DNA of 64,000 nt from Nipponacmea schrenckii (lineage: Eukaryota > Mollusca > Gastropoda > Lottiidae), in the NCBI GenBank assembly GCA_030562195.1, contig JAUJPP010000006.1, forward strand, positions 2,852,001-2,916,000, read 5' to 3'. Each line of letters opens with the position of its first letter. Position 1 is the first letter of the stretch. Below, piece after piece: positions 46,966 through 57,770 of the stretch. A program made the position numbers and the translations under genes. Below the pieces are notes generated by a model. It saw only the letters and a program-made list of their open reading frames with translations. It ran no database searches and was not told the DNA's origin.

Positions 46966-48084
46966 GAGGAAAGTTGACCACTGAAGGTAAAATGCACCGT
47001 AATCAAATATTGAGACAATCCTTAGAAAGTTATAGAAATATATTGTGAAATACTCACAGTTATATTTGTATTTGTCTGCACAATGATATGAATAACAAAA
47101 TAATAGTTAGTACTGTCTCTCACGGTAAATAACAGTAATGAGGCAACAGTCGATTACCTACCCAATATATTGTCATATTTCTCCATCTGTGAAATCTTCT
47201 ATATCTTGGATCTAGTCTATATATTCAGCTTGCGTTCATTGTAAACTGTCATTAGGAAATGAGCATATATATGCATAACCTAATGAACGAGAGTCCGCGG
47301 TGCCTCATCAATGGCCAAGTTTCGCCATATTTTTTAGAAGGGGGGAGGGGGGTGTTTGGGGGTTTGAAAATATGTACGAAGATGACATTATTTCACTTTT
47401 TTTTGTATTTGAAAAAATAAACGACTAGTCTTTTTTCATTGGCGGCAGTTCTAAACACGTGAGTTTTAAAGGGTCCATTTGAGTATTATTGTCTGTTTAA
47501 AGAAACACCAGTCATCACCTAAATCTTGATTATATTCTATAATATATATTGTATATTTGTTTTTAATTGTATATTACTTGTATATTTGTTATTATTTGTA
47601 TATTCATTGTATATTCGTTATTATTGTATTTTTGTTGTCAATTGTATATTGCTTGTACATTCCTGATTATATCACATAATGTCTGACTCTAATAAGGTGA
47701 TTATTATTACTATCATACATTGCATAAACTGTTATATTTCATATTGCTTATACTCAATAATAGATCTATCCAATATGTATTGTTTAATGCTCTATTTAAA
47801 ATTACTTCAGACCAAATCCTATACAGGACTGTTCTATTTCAGTTTGTAACTTACTGAGGTTTTAAATGGGCGGATCTTTAGACAAACTTAATTATTTCAG
47901 TTTGTATACCTACTGACGTTTGACAATACAGAGTCTTAGAAACTGGGCTATTGCTTGTCCCTACTGTTATTTTTGACATATAGAGATCAGTAATATACTG
48001 GACTATTTCACTTATCTGATATTTGACTATAGAGTTTCAGACAAATGGAAAGTCGCTTTGAAAGAAATTTACCAGAGATTGTAT

Positions 48085-48175
48085 TGACTGGAATACGGGA
48101 AGCGAACCATGACATCAGTAGAACGCTTTTGTAATTCAAGGTCCAGGGTTCCATCCCGGCAATAGGTCGAGATGA
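48085..48175 (+). repeat. tRNA-like / SINE head remnant
   Basis: 'agtagaacgcttttgtaatt' followed by 'ggtccagggttccatcccgg' has the spacing and B-box form (GGTTCNANNCC) of a tRNA T-arm, and resembles the 77-bp tandem repeat at 56.6 kb. It does not fold as a complete tRNA by eye. Confidence 0.5.
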
Positions 48176-48630
48176 ACTTTCGCATTTTCTAGCGGTTTCT
48201 CGATTGTCAGTGATGCATGATCAAGGACTGACATGACGTCTAGTTCGTTTGATTCGGACAAAAAAACATGTATTCACTCTTGATGGCTTTTGTCCGTCTT
48301 CATCAGCTATAAAGTGCAGACTAGGACGTAATAACTCCATTCAGGGTTCACTGATATACGGCTGAGAGATATGACCAAACTGTTTTGTATATCTTACTGG
48401 TTGTTGTTTCGTAACTGGCAGTTTTAATATTACACATTTATTTATGAATGTTTCTCTAATTGATTTGAGCAATTAAACAATGAAGTGAGTTACCTTTGGA
48501 AGTTCTAAAATCACTCCGTATGATTGAGGTGATATTTGAAAATAGAATATAATTATTTTGTGGTTGTTTTTTACGACAGGGTTTTCAATCCAATGAAAGC
48601 AGGTACTGGGTATGGTGGCATAATTATCTT

Positions 48631-49484
48631 GTGGGTTGTTATATTCCTCGCTATGTATTTCAGGATCATGGGGAAACAAGACATTTGTAATTATCTTTGT
48701 GGGTTGTTATATTCCTCGCTATGTATTTCAGGATCATGGGGAAACAAACATTTTGTATTATCTTTGTGGGTTGTTATATTCTTCGTTTTGTATTTCAGGA
48801 TCATGGGAAACAAGACATTTTGTAATTATCTGTGGGTTGTTATATTCCTCGCTATGTATTTCAGGATCATGGGGAAACAAGACATTTATGTAATTATCTT
48901 GTGGGTTGTTATATTCCTCGCTATGTATTTCAGGATCATGGGGAAACAAGACATTTTGTAATTATCATTGTGGGTTGTTATATTCCTCGCTATGTATTTC
49001 AGGATCATGGGGAAACAAGACATTTTGTAATTAACTTGTGGGTTGTTATATTCCTCGTATGTATTTCAGGATCATGGGGAAACAAGACATTTTGTAATTA
49101 TCTTTGTAGGTTGTTATATTCCTCGTATGTATTTCAGGATCATGGGGAAACAAGACATTTTGTAATTATCTTTGTGGATTGTTATATTCCTCGCTATGTA
49201 TTTCAGGTCATGGGGAAACAAGACATTTTGTAATTATCTTTGTGGGTTGTTATATTCCTCGCTATGTATTTCAGGATCATGGGGAAACAAGACATTTTGT
49301 ATTATCTTTGTGGGTTGTTATATTCCTCGCTATGTATTTCAGGATCATGGGGAAACAAGACATTTTGTAATTATCTTTGTGGGTTGTTATATTCCTCGCT
49401 ATGTATTTCAGGATCATGGGGAAACAAGACATTTTGTAATTATCTTTGTGGGTTGTTATATTCCTCGCTATGTATTTCAGGATC
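48631..49484 (+). repeat. Tandem array of the gene's own 3' splice site and start codon (12 copies, ~69 bp)
   Basis: Each unit contains a pyrimidine-rich run, 'ctatgtatttcag|gatc' and then ATGGGGAAACAAGACATTTT, usually followed by a stop (MGKQDIL*). The thirteenth unit is the real exon start, ATGGGGAAACAAGAAATTTT, which continues into ATP-grasp gene B. So the array multiplies the acceptor plus first codons. Small variations: unit 3 loses a G (frame change), units 7 and 8 lack a C, and unit 9 lacks 'ga' after 'cag'. Reading frames through the array, on either strand, are artefacts. Confidence 0.92.
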
Positions 49485-50807
49485 ATGGGGAAACAAGAAA
49501 TTTTGTTTATTTTAAGAAGAAAAGACCAAACTAAAGCCTATAGGGACATTCTAGGAACGGAGAAATATAATTTCCACCACCTTGATAAGGAAGGACAGAC
49601 TCTTCCCTCATTGTTCCTATCGATAGACATTCAGGGCGACTTTCAGTTTGATATCCTAGGTTATATAGAGGTAGCTGTGCAGTATGTATTGAATAATAAC
49701 ATCCGGCAGGTGCTTGCTACCACTGATTTAGGTGATCTAGTCGCTGGCATAGTCCGAGAAAAAACCGGTTTACCAGGATGTAAGATAGAGTCCAGTTTTA
49801 TTTGTTACCACAAATATTACACCAAAATATTCTCCAAGTTAGATTATAAATTCTGGTATTTTGCTGCCGATATTGATAATGAGGATTGGAGAATAAAAAT
49901 AAAGTATCCTGCTTATGTCAAGCCGCCATTTTTTGCTGGTGGTTACGGACAATTTGTTGTCAGAAACGAGAACGAAATGATCCAAGCAATTTCTAAAATC
50001 AAACAGTCTTCAAATCAAGTCCAGAGTATGTTCAAATCGATGTTTCTAAAATATCTAGATGTCAAGAAGTTTCCTCTTAGTATGAAAAGTGTTGTTTTAG
50101 TCGAAGAATTCGTGGAAAATAGTAAAATGATGGTAACGGAAGGATGGGTAGACCAAGATGGAACCTTCCATTTATGGAGACACTGTGACGGTTTGAGTTA
50201 TTCTAAACCTGTACCTTGTGATTTTATGCGTTATACTCCGTCAACAACTCCCCCAGACGTTTTGGACGATGTTGAAAAATTGATTCAACAGTTTTGTTCT
50301 AATTTAAATCTTAGATCTGTGTTTTTTAATGTCGATCTTTGGGTGACAACTGATGCAGAAATAGGGAAGGTCGACGTCGAACTTATCGAGTTTAACAAAC
50401 GAATATCTCAAGGCTTGTTCCACTTCTATAATTTTATGAATGTTAACAGCAACTTTGAAGCCGCCTTTCTGGTGTCTATCGAGAAGTATGATCTTGTCCA
50501 AAGACCGATTATACCAATCAAAGACGGCACTAGTGGATTTTTTTTCATTAAAACTTGTGCTTCTGGCCCAGCAACAGACATCTTGGATTTTTCCCAAATC
50601 CCTTTTCTGAAAAAAGAACATGGTGGAAAGTTTTCAGTGTATTTATATATTGATGAAGATGATTACGTGAAACAAGATTATAATAAATATGGTAGAACAA
50701 TTTGTCGCTGTGATCTGATAGCCGATTCTCGTGAAGAATTGAAACAACAATCGTCTAGAATAACCAATCAGTTGTTAAAACAGATCTCTGATCATCGTCA
50801 ATTTTAG
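49485..50807 (+). CDS. ATP-grasp-fold ligase-like protein B (440 aa, coding part in one exon)
   Basis: Inverted paralog of protein A with the same motifs: TGLPG (94-98), HKYYTK, YVKPPFFAGGYG (144-155), VVLVEEFV, FFNVDLWV and E-F-N-K-R at the metal site (VELIEFNKR). The start ATG 49485 was chosen because MGKQEILFILRRKDQT lines up with MRRIQILFVLRTEEQT of A and sits 4 nt after a strong acceptor (GCTATGTATTTCAG); the open frame upstream only runs through the tandem array. By hand count, about 44 of the first 91 residues match A, then 92-162 match completely, and the C-terminal 60 again almost completely, with a diverged patch around 308-352. Both catalytic patterns look intact, so both may be active, perhaps with different specificity in the N-terminal part (inference). 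Confidence 0.85.
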   Translation: MGKQEILFILRRKDQTKAYRDILGTEKYNFHHLDKEGQTLPSLFLSIDIQGDFQFDILGYIEVAVQYVLNNNIRQVLATTDLGDLVAGIVREKTGLPGCKIESSFICYHKYYTKIFSKLDYKFWYFAADIDNEDWRIKIKYPAYVKPPFFAGGYGQFVVRNENEMIQAISKIKQSSNQVQSMFKSMFLKYLDVKKFPLSMKSVVLVEEFVENSKMMVTEGWVDQDGTFHLWRHCDGLSYSKPVPCDFMRYTPSTTPPDVLDDVEKLIQQFCSNLNLRSVFFNVDLWVTTDAEIGKVDVELIEFNKRISQGLFHFYNFMNVNSNFEAAFLVSIEKYDLVQRPIIPIKDGTSGFFFIKTCASGPATDILDFSQIPFLKKEHGGKFSVYLYIDEDDYVKQDYNKYGRTICRCDLIADSREELKQQSSRITNQLLKQISDHRQF

Positions 50808-51640
50808 AAACTACGTTGGTTGTAAAAATGCAAATATTAGTCTTCGGAGAAGGGAGGGATGTTTGTACAGGCCTGGGATTCAACAAATACTTTATTGAGA
50901 AATTGGGATAAAGGTCCGGAACTCCTGGATATTTTTATTCTGTTCTGATCTGAAATTAGAAAAAATAACAATTGTTATATAACGATTGTTTTAAGTTGCT
51001 ATGTTAAAGACTCTCATTAAAGTTCTGATTTTTGGTATATGCAACTCTTATTACTTATAGACCTGAGGGGATTTCTCTTGAAGACTTTTATAATGGGCAT
51101 GAACAATCTTGCTTGCTTTATTATTGGTTGTATTGAACCGGGCGACAAAGGGTGCTTTGGCTGCATTATGTCGAATATTGAGTAATATAGTTCTTGCTGT
51201 ATTTAATGTCTCAATCCATGATTGACAGTTTCATCTTCAAGCAGGTTAATAATTTCTATGTGTTCAATTGGGGAATGGACGCGTGCCTGAAAGAACTTAA
51301 TTATCGTGAAGCCTAGTACCACATACATTTCTGTGATCGGGTCAAGTTTTGGGTTATTTGGAGTCGAATTGATCTCAACAACTAAGCTATTCCGGTGGCT
51401 GTAAGGGGACTGGTAGCGTGAATGTGATCTTTGTTTAGAGAGAGATAATCAGAAGTGTCATGGTCGCTGAATCGAGTCATTTTGATTACTTGGGAGTGTA
51501 AGTACATGGTCGCTGGTGGTGTAATGAAGGTGGTCGCTTATCAGTCGTTAATTACAATGAAAACTTGTAGTTGGGACTTTATTGTGGTCGCTTATTGCAG
51601 ATAGACTCTTAATAAAAAAGAAAGAAAGAAACAACTATAT
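50808..51640. other. Downstream region of ATP-grasp gene B
   Basis: Probable 3' UTR followed by intergenic DNA. 'tggtcgct(g/t)' recurs several times at 51460-51600. No gene seen. Confidence 0.45.
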
Positions 51641-51643
51641 TGT

Positions 51644-51925
51644 ACAAGGATAACAACTTAGGTTCACAAGTCCGCCGTGACAGGGATCCTTTCTACCAGC
51701 TGGTCCTTGGCCAAACCTCTTGGCATTGATCTTTCCCGGTTTATCCGTACCCATTTACAGCTGGGTGGACTGGAATTATGAGTGGAGATGACTTATTCAA
51801 GGCCATCGAACTTTCACAAACCGATCGAGATTAGAACCCACGCCCGACATTTTCAACGTATCCAAGCAAATGACGTCATGACGTTAAGAACCAACTCTCT
51901 AACCGCTGTGCTATAGAACCCCAAA
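51644..51925 (-). mobile_element. tRNA-derived SINE, full-length copy (minus strand)
   Basis: On the minus strand it starts with an A-box-like TAGCACAGCGGTTAGAGAG, then the B-box-like GGGTTCTAATCTCGATCGG about 75 nt later, a body with 'CCACCCAGCTGTAAATGGG', and a tail TTGTTATCCTTGTACAATAT followed by CTTT repeats (tail continues to about 51615). Single A-box unit: this is the unexpanded form of the element amplified at 6-7.8 kb and 39.8-40.8 kb. Confidence 0.85.
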
Positions 51926-52337
51926 TGTGGTAATGTGAGCAGGATATAGGGCCTACTGTTATGGTTTCAGCCACTGAACACCTCAATTTCAGACTTTATA
52001 AATGAACACGTGCTACTTTAAAATATTGATTTCAGAGCTACAAATTCATTACCAATGCTGTAGGCCTACAATAAATTTTAATGTAACGTATTCATTGTAC
52101 ACTCAAAAAAAAACTAGACATCGGATGTTTTCTGGAAATGAATAGAGAGAAGTAAGTGTACAATGGCAATTATAGATTGAATGTAATTTAAATGAATTAT
52201 TAACGGGAGATATGATACATAATTGATTTCAATTGAATATGCATGGATAATAACCTAGTAACCTTTCGAAGACAATACCTTTCTGGAAATGAGCTCCAAT
52301 TTCTAAACGATATATAGTGCACAACAAAATATTTTCC
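51926..52337. other. Intergenic, nothing recognised
   Basis: AT-rich DNA with no ORF, repeat or RNA pattern that I can identify. Confidence 0.4.
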
Positions 52338-53020
52338 TCACAATCAGATACTCACACTCAGATAACTACACTTAGATACTCACACTCAGATACTCACAAT
52401 CAGATAACTACACTCAGATACTCACACTCAGATAGTTACACTCAGATAATCACACTCAGAAAACTACACTAAGATAACTAAACTATACTCAGATAACTAC
52501 ACTCAGATACTTACACTCAGATACTCAGATAGTTACACTCAAATAGTTACATTCAAAAAGTTCAACTCAGATAACTATGCTCAGATACTCACACTCAGAT
52601 AGTCACACTCACATAACTACAGATAGTCACACTTAGATAACTACAGATAGTCACACTCAGTTAGTCACACTCAGATACTTACTCTGAGATAGCTACGCCC
52701 AGACAGACACATTTAGATAGTCACATTTAGATAATCACGCTCAGGCAGTCATACTCAGACAACTACACAAAGACAGTAACAATCACATAATCACACTCAC
52801 ACTTCAATAGTCACACTCAAATAATCACACATCACTACTCAGTACTTCACACTCAGTCACACTCAAATAATCACACTCCCACTCAGACAGTCACTTTCAG
52901 CCACACTCAAATAATCACACTCACACTCAGACAGTCACTATCAGTCACACTAAAATAATCACACTCACACTCAGACAGTCACTCTCAGTCACACTCAAAT
53001 AATCACACTCAAATACATTT
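52338..53020. repeat. Degenerate 'actcagata' microsatellite
   Basis: Imperfect tandem units around 'acactcagatactcac', later 'acagtcactctcagtcacac'. The unit changes along the tract, and the right third has a ~45-bp higher-order period ('aataatcacactcacactca'). Confidence 0.9.
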
Positions 53021-55031
53021 CCAAACAAACAATTCCAAACTTTTCGTTAATTTATATTAACACTGTAAATATCCTCTCATCCGTAAACATAGGTAACTTA
53101 AAATTGTGACCTATTCCATATATTCGAAACGTAGTACTGCGTCAGTGTGAGTGTGAGACTTATTAGTACGCCAATATTGATATTTGTATTGTCACCAGTA
53201 TGTCTGTAGTTTTCTCCCTTTGTTTGTAATTTTCTTTCCTATTACCGATCACCATGTTTTATTCATCTATAATAAACGTTCTACAAACCTTCTGTGTTTC
53301 TTCTGATCTGCGGTAACACATAAAGGGCAACTTATAGTATAAATGGCGTTACAATAACATTATTTCGGTATAACCCTCCCTAACATACACGTATGAATTA
53401 CACGCTTGCAGGGGTCCAGATAATATCACGCAATACAAAATGATTTTTTAAATTATGGAATAATTGGTTTCCTAGAATTGGCTTTATTTCTTTTTAAATC
53501 CTTCTGCATTTAAAATCATACATGTATGTTTAATCGGGGTTAGGCCGTTTTTACTTTGCATGTGCAATTTGTAATTTTAGTTCATATATATATATTGTAT
53601 ATTTGTGTGAAAAAAACCAATTAGCTATACCATAAACTTATCATCACCATTAGTCAAGAAATCTAGTTTTAAAAGTCCATGGTAAATAATAAATCGAAGT
53701 TTGACTGAATATTGATCGTATTGGTTCTATTCTATTCATTCATCCAACTAAATATATGGTATATAACTGATCTAGGTATAGACTGTACGATTGAATATAC
53801 ATATTGTGGTAAACACGGTGAAAGGGGCTGAAATGGAGGTTCTGTCGACATTTCAACGCTCTGTAAAATATATATTATCAATATTTAAACGTGTCTAGAT
53901 TGGTGTTACGGTGTTACCAACGTCATCATCATTCAATTTGGTTTAAAAAATCCGTAAAAGCAAGTCAATTCGTCGATCAAAAATCACGTCCAAAGAATAG
54001 GAAAATCAACAGTATTAGTTGTAAAACAATGAACCTCAAAAAAGAGGTACCATCAGGTGTTTCAAAAAGAGTAAGTATGCTCTGTAACAAGACGCTCACC
54101 ATTACCATAAAGGTCAACATCATGAGATACAATCAGATCAATTGATGCCCGATCAGATAAATCAGTCAAGATGCAGGAAACGGGTCTGTATTATTACTGA
54201 TTATGATATAAAGAGAAGAACAGGATAATACGAGGAGAGGGGTTGGCAAGTTCAGAGGCTGACTCGGAAGTTATGTCACAGCAACAAATCTTGGTAAACA
54301 TTACCTTCAATATTGATTGATTGATTGATAGAAAATAGAACCGGATGCATAACATTAGCCTATTTTTGGGTAGGAAGGAAGTGGGGGGCGTGAACGCAGC
54401 ACAAATCTCGGGCAAAGAAAGGTTCAAGGAAACTAAATTTGGCTGAATTTGGTTTTTAAAAAAAGGGGCTAGGTTTTATTCTTCCTTAGCGGTCCGGTGG
54501 GTTTTTTAACAAAGAAGGCAAAGAGCGATGTCTCTAGTTCTAGTTTTCAAAGACTTCTACCACTCGTAAAATAACAATTTAGCTTCACGAAAATTTTTTT
54601 TACCAGTTTGCTCGACGTTGAAGTCATTCAAACACTCTAATCGACTGTACATGATTGCATACATTCGCTTTTTCACCAACACAAAATTGTGCTTAAATGA
54701 ATCTTAATTGTCGTGATATAAAACCTACCCCTGAAGCCTTTGCTATTCAGTGCGTACAGAGCTAGTAAATAAATTCCATTCTGCAATACCCGGGAGTGTC
54801 CGTAAAATGAATCTGCCTCGGTAACGAATTGTGGATTATGTTTTGTCTTTTGGGTGAGACGCTTTACTTCCGGTATTTAGAAGGGATTTGTCAAGTGATT
54901 GTCCATGAATTGAGAGCCTTTGGGATATATAACTGATACTTACTGCAATCAATGAATACATATCTTCCAAGTTATTCTTTTCATTGAATTTTTTTTTTTA
55001 ATTGTAATCACGAACGACCAGTCCCTGATTA
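53021..55031. other. Intergenic, nothing firmly recognised
   Basis: No supported gene. The 84-codon frame at 53891-54145 is basic but lacks any family pattern. A short 'attgattgattgatag' repeat lies near 54313. AT-rich throughout. Confidence 0.4.
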
Positions 55032-55035
55032 TTAA

Positions 55036-55361
55036 AGGGATAAGGCGTCTTAGAATAAACAGAAAATTTTAGTTCTCAACAATGGTCAATATTCAACAGG
55101 GTACTTACCTTGTGTCATAAAGTAACAGAATCCCTTAAAATCTGGAAAACTCACAAAGCTAACTCATTTTGGAACAACGCTTAATCAATTTATTAAGCGT
55201 TTTTCAATAATCAAATGCATTTTTATGGATAAATATCAAGCTTTTTGAATATTCATTTTCATGATATTTTTGACAGCAGGTATATTTACTGATCAATAGA
55301 GCCCCTAGTGGCCAAGCTTAAAATTCTCAATTTTATGTTCATTTTAAGACCTATTATCCCT
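55036..55361. mobile_element. 326-bp MITE with TTAA target duplication and flanking direct repeats
   Basis: Inverted ends AGGGATAAGGCGTCTTA and (reverse complement) AGGGATAATAGGTCTTA, with TTAA on both sides (55032-55035 and 55362-55365). Its AGGG start is similar to the MITE at 42.45 kb, so the same transposase class may have moved both. A ~25-bp direct repeat 'cgaacgaccagtccctgatt' also lies on both sides, more than a TTAA target duplication explains. No coding sequence. Confidence 0.8.
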
Positions 55362-55402
55362 TTAAAAAAAATTAATCGCGAACGACCAGTCCCTGATTAT
55401 TG

Positions 55403-56590
55403 AATAACCAGAATCACGTGATCATAGTTCCGATATAAATTGTCTGCTATTCACTAGCGTAATATGTTACAAAGAGCCAGCTTAACTTTCACGGTAGTTC
55501 GTTTCCACAAATACATGTACTTGAATATCGCTTCCGGTATCGATGTGTGACGGATCTGCATTTTAATCTCTTTGACATTGTTTTATTGTGTTCATTCAAA
55601 CAGATCGTGCAGTGCTCGCATGATACAAGTCAATATAATTCAGGTTTTAATTTACAGAAACTGTTAATATTGTTTGTTTCGATCTGGAGATAAACCCAAT
55701 CAATAAAATCAGGCTTAATTAGCTAATTGTCTCCCAGAAAAAATCTCAAAATATTATGAAGACATGGACTTGAAATGGCAAAACACTTGATTTTGATATT
55801 TTGGTGTATCGGAGATATTGTACATATAAATCCTAGTTTTATTATTTGTACCGTTGGTCTGCCGTTACCTGGTTTGTTAATTTAACTAATTAAGAAAAAT
55901 AGAAAGTCGAGCGCACTGGTCACTGGCTGAATTGACTTCGTTTTGTAGGTCAGGAGTTGCACCCCTTTCCTAGATAACACACAATGTTAATAATACGTGA
56001 CGGGTTCGGTTTGCTTTTTATCAACTGTTGGTGTCCCTGTTATACTTTTCAAAGTTTTGAAGCACTCTAGGATAACGACCTAGATTCTCGAAGATCCTTT
56101 TTGACAGTTAATCGTGTGCTCGACGTTCAAGGCCAAGATAAATAGAAAGTCGCGCTCACTGGTCGCTGACTGATTTGACTACGTTTTGTGGTCAAGAGTT
56201 GCAACCCTTTCCAAGATAACACTATGGGCTGCATGTGGCGCTCGTACTGAAATTAAATCATGCTGACTTGAATTTCAAATATTTAAAATGAAAGTCGTTT
56301 AACCTTAATTTGTTAAGCTAGACTTAAGTCAAAGTTTAACTTAAGTCTACTTAAGTCAAGGTAAACGAGCTGCATACGGCCATAATTATACCACTTATAA
56401 CTGTGTGAGATAACACATATTCTAAATAATCCTATGAACGTAACTACAGTGATTCCATGTTGCGTTAAGAGTGTTTTCTGAATTTCTATGGGTTCACCCC
56501 TAATCTTCATTTTCATTTAATTGGAAATTTAAAACATTTCCGGTTTTTATGATATTTGAAATCGTTGCAAATCACAAGACAAAGGACCAG
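55403..56590. other. Intergenic with one internal direct repeat
   Basis: About 55895-55980 and 56140-56225 share 'agaaagtcg', 'cactggtc(g)ctg', 'gacttcgttttgt/gactacgttttgt' and 'gagttgca(a)cccttt', a ~245-bp-spaced duplication. No gene seen. Confidence 0.5.
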
Positions 56591-56598
56591 TGCCTGAT

Positions 56599-56901
56599 TT
56601 AGTTAGACGCTTGCTCGCTAAACTGAAGATCCAGGGTTCAATCCCAGCAAAGGTCCATTCATTTCATTTCTCAAGTTAGTTAGACGCTTGCTCGCTAACC
56701 TGAAGATCCAGGGTTCAATCCCAGCAAAGGTCCATTCATTTCATTTCTCAAGTTAGTTAGACGCTTGCTCGCTAACCTGAAGATCCAGGGTTCAATCCCA
56801 GCAAAGGTCCATTCATTTCATTTCTCAATTAGTTAGACGCTTGCTCGCTAACCTGAGACCAGGGTTCAATCCCAGCAAAGGTCCATCATTTCATTTCTCA
56901 C
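56599..56901 (+). repeat. 77-bp tandem repeat of a tRNA-like sequence (4 copies)
   Basis: Each copy reads 'ttagttagacgcttgctcgc' then 'gatccagggttcaatcccag' and a T-rich tail 'cattcatttcatttctc'. The part 'gggttcaatccc' is a good pol III B box / tRNA T-loop; the A-box region is weak. Copies 1-3 are almost identical; the fourth has short deletions. Not a complete tRNA gene. Confidence 0.8.
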
Positions 56902-56905
56902 ACAC

Positions 56906-57650
56906 ATATATAAAAATTTCTACGAAACACAATACCCGAATACTTATCTCTCTTAAATTTGAATGAAAAATGTAAAATTGTTTAACTGTTGCATTCTCTA
57001 TTCATTGATAAATAATGTAAAGCTTTAGATACATTTACTTCACTAGAAAAAAATACGCTCCATTACCCTTTTATTTTATACTTTAAAGTAGGCTTCAATA
57101 TTCACTATTTTGGTATATAGCAATATACACTATGGGAAGCTTCTTTTGTATTAATTTAATTTAAAACTGTGTTAATTATGAAATTCCGGGTTGGTGATAA
57201 AACGCCTTGGCTACGTGGAACAACATGCTGAATAATTTAGAACGGTTGGAAGAAAATTGAAAAAAAGTAAATAGACGGAAGTAGGGTTGGTAGAATTAGT
57301 TATTTCAAAGGGATTAGTCGCCTTAATTTTGTTCTATGAGCTTAGATAAAAGGTTTATTTAGTAACTGGGTAATGGACATAATAGTCGTACTCTAGGTGA
57401 GTGGTGGCTTTACACAAGGGTGGGAGGGGAAGGTAAAACTTTTTTAAAAAAGTAGAAAAAATATTAAAGACTACTGTTTAAATAACATTTAAATTAAAAA
57501 TCAACAATATTTCCTTCCAACTACAGAACGCTGAAAATATTTTTGTGTCAATGTATTTGTACACTGCCAAAAAATCACGTGAAAATTATAATTGTATCAA
57601 CAGCCACAATTCTATCAAAACAATACTTTTAAGATTTCAATATTTCAACA
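56906..57650. other. Intergenic, nothing recognised
   Basis: AT-rich DNA without recognisable genes or repeats. Confidence 0.4.
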
Positions 57651-57770
57651 ATTATACAACAATTATACAACAATTATACAACAATTATACAACAATTATA
57701 CAACAATATACTCGCAACATATTATACAACAATTATACAACAATTATACAACAATTATACAACAATTAGA
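57650..57770. repeat. 11-bp tandem repeat 'caattatacaa'
   Basis: About nine copies of an 11-bp unit, broken in the middle by 'tatactcgcaaca'. The Asn/Tyr/Gln-rich reading frames here are artefacts. Confidence 0.92.

Larger units (their letters stand above)
46082..48630. other. Region between the two head-to-head ATP-grasp genes
   Basis: Holds the upstream (promoter) regions of both genes, which diverge from here. Contains a SINE fragment (46845-46965), a G-run with degenerate 'ttgtatatt' repeats (47340-47660) and a tRNA-like element (about 48090-48170). A possible short exon lies near 48583-48615 (acceptor-like 'ttttttacgacag'), unproven. No other gene seen. Confidence 0.5.

Noticed and set aside
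48536..49445. Long reading frames on both strands through the 69-bp array
   Set aside because: The unit length (often a multiple of three) keeps frames open; the peptides are translations of the repeat and disagree with the paralog's N-terminus.
53891..54145. 84-codon basic reading frame
   Set aside because: No family pattern, no splice or promoter support, single copy.
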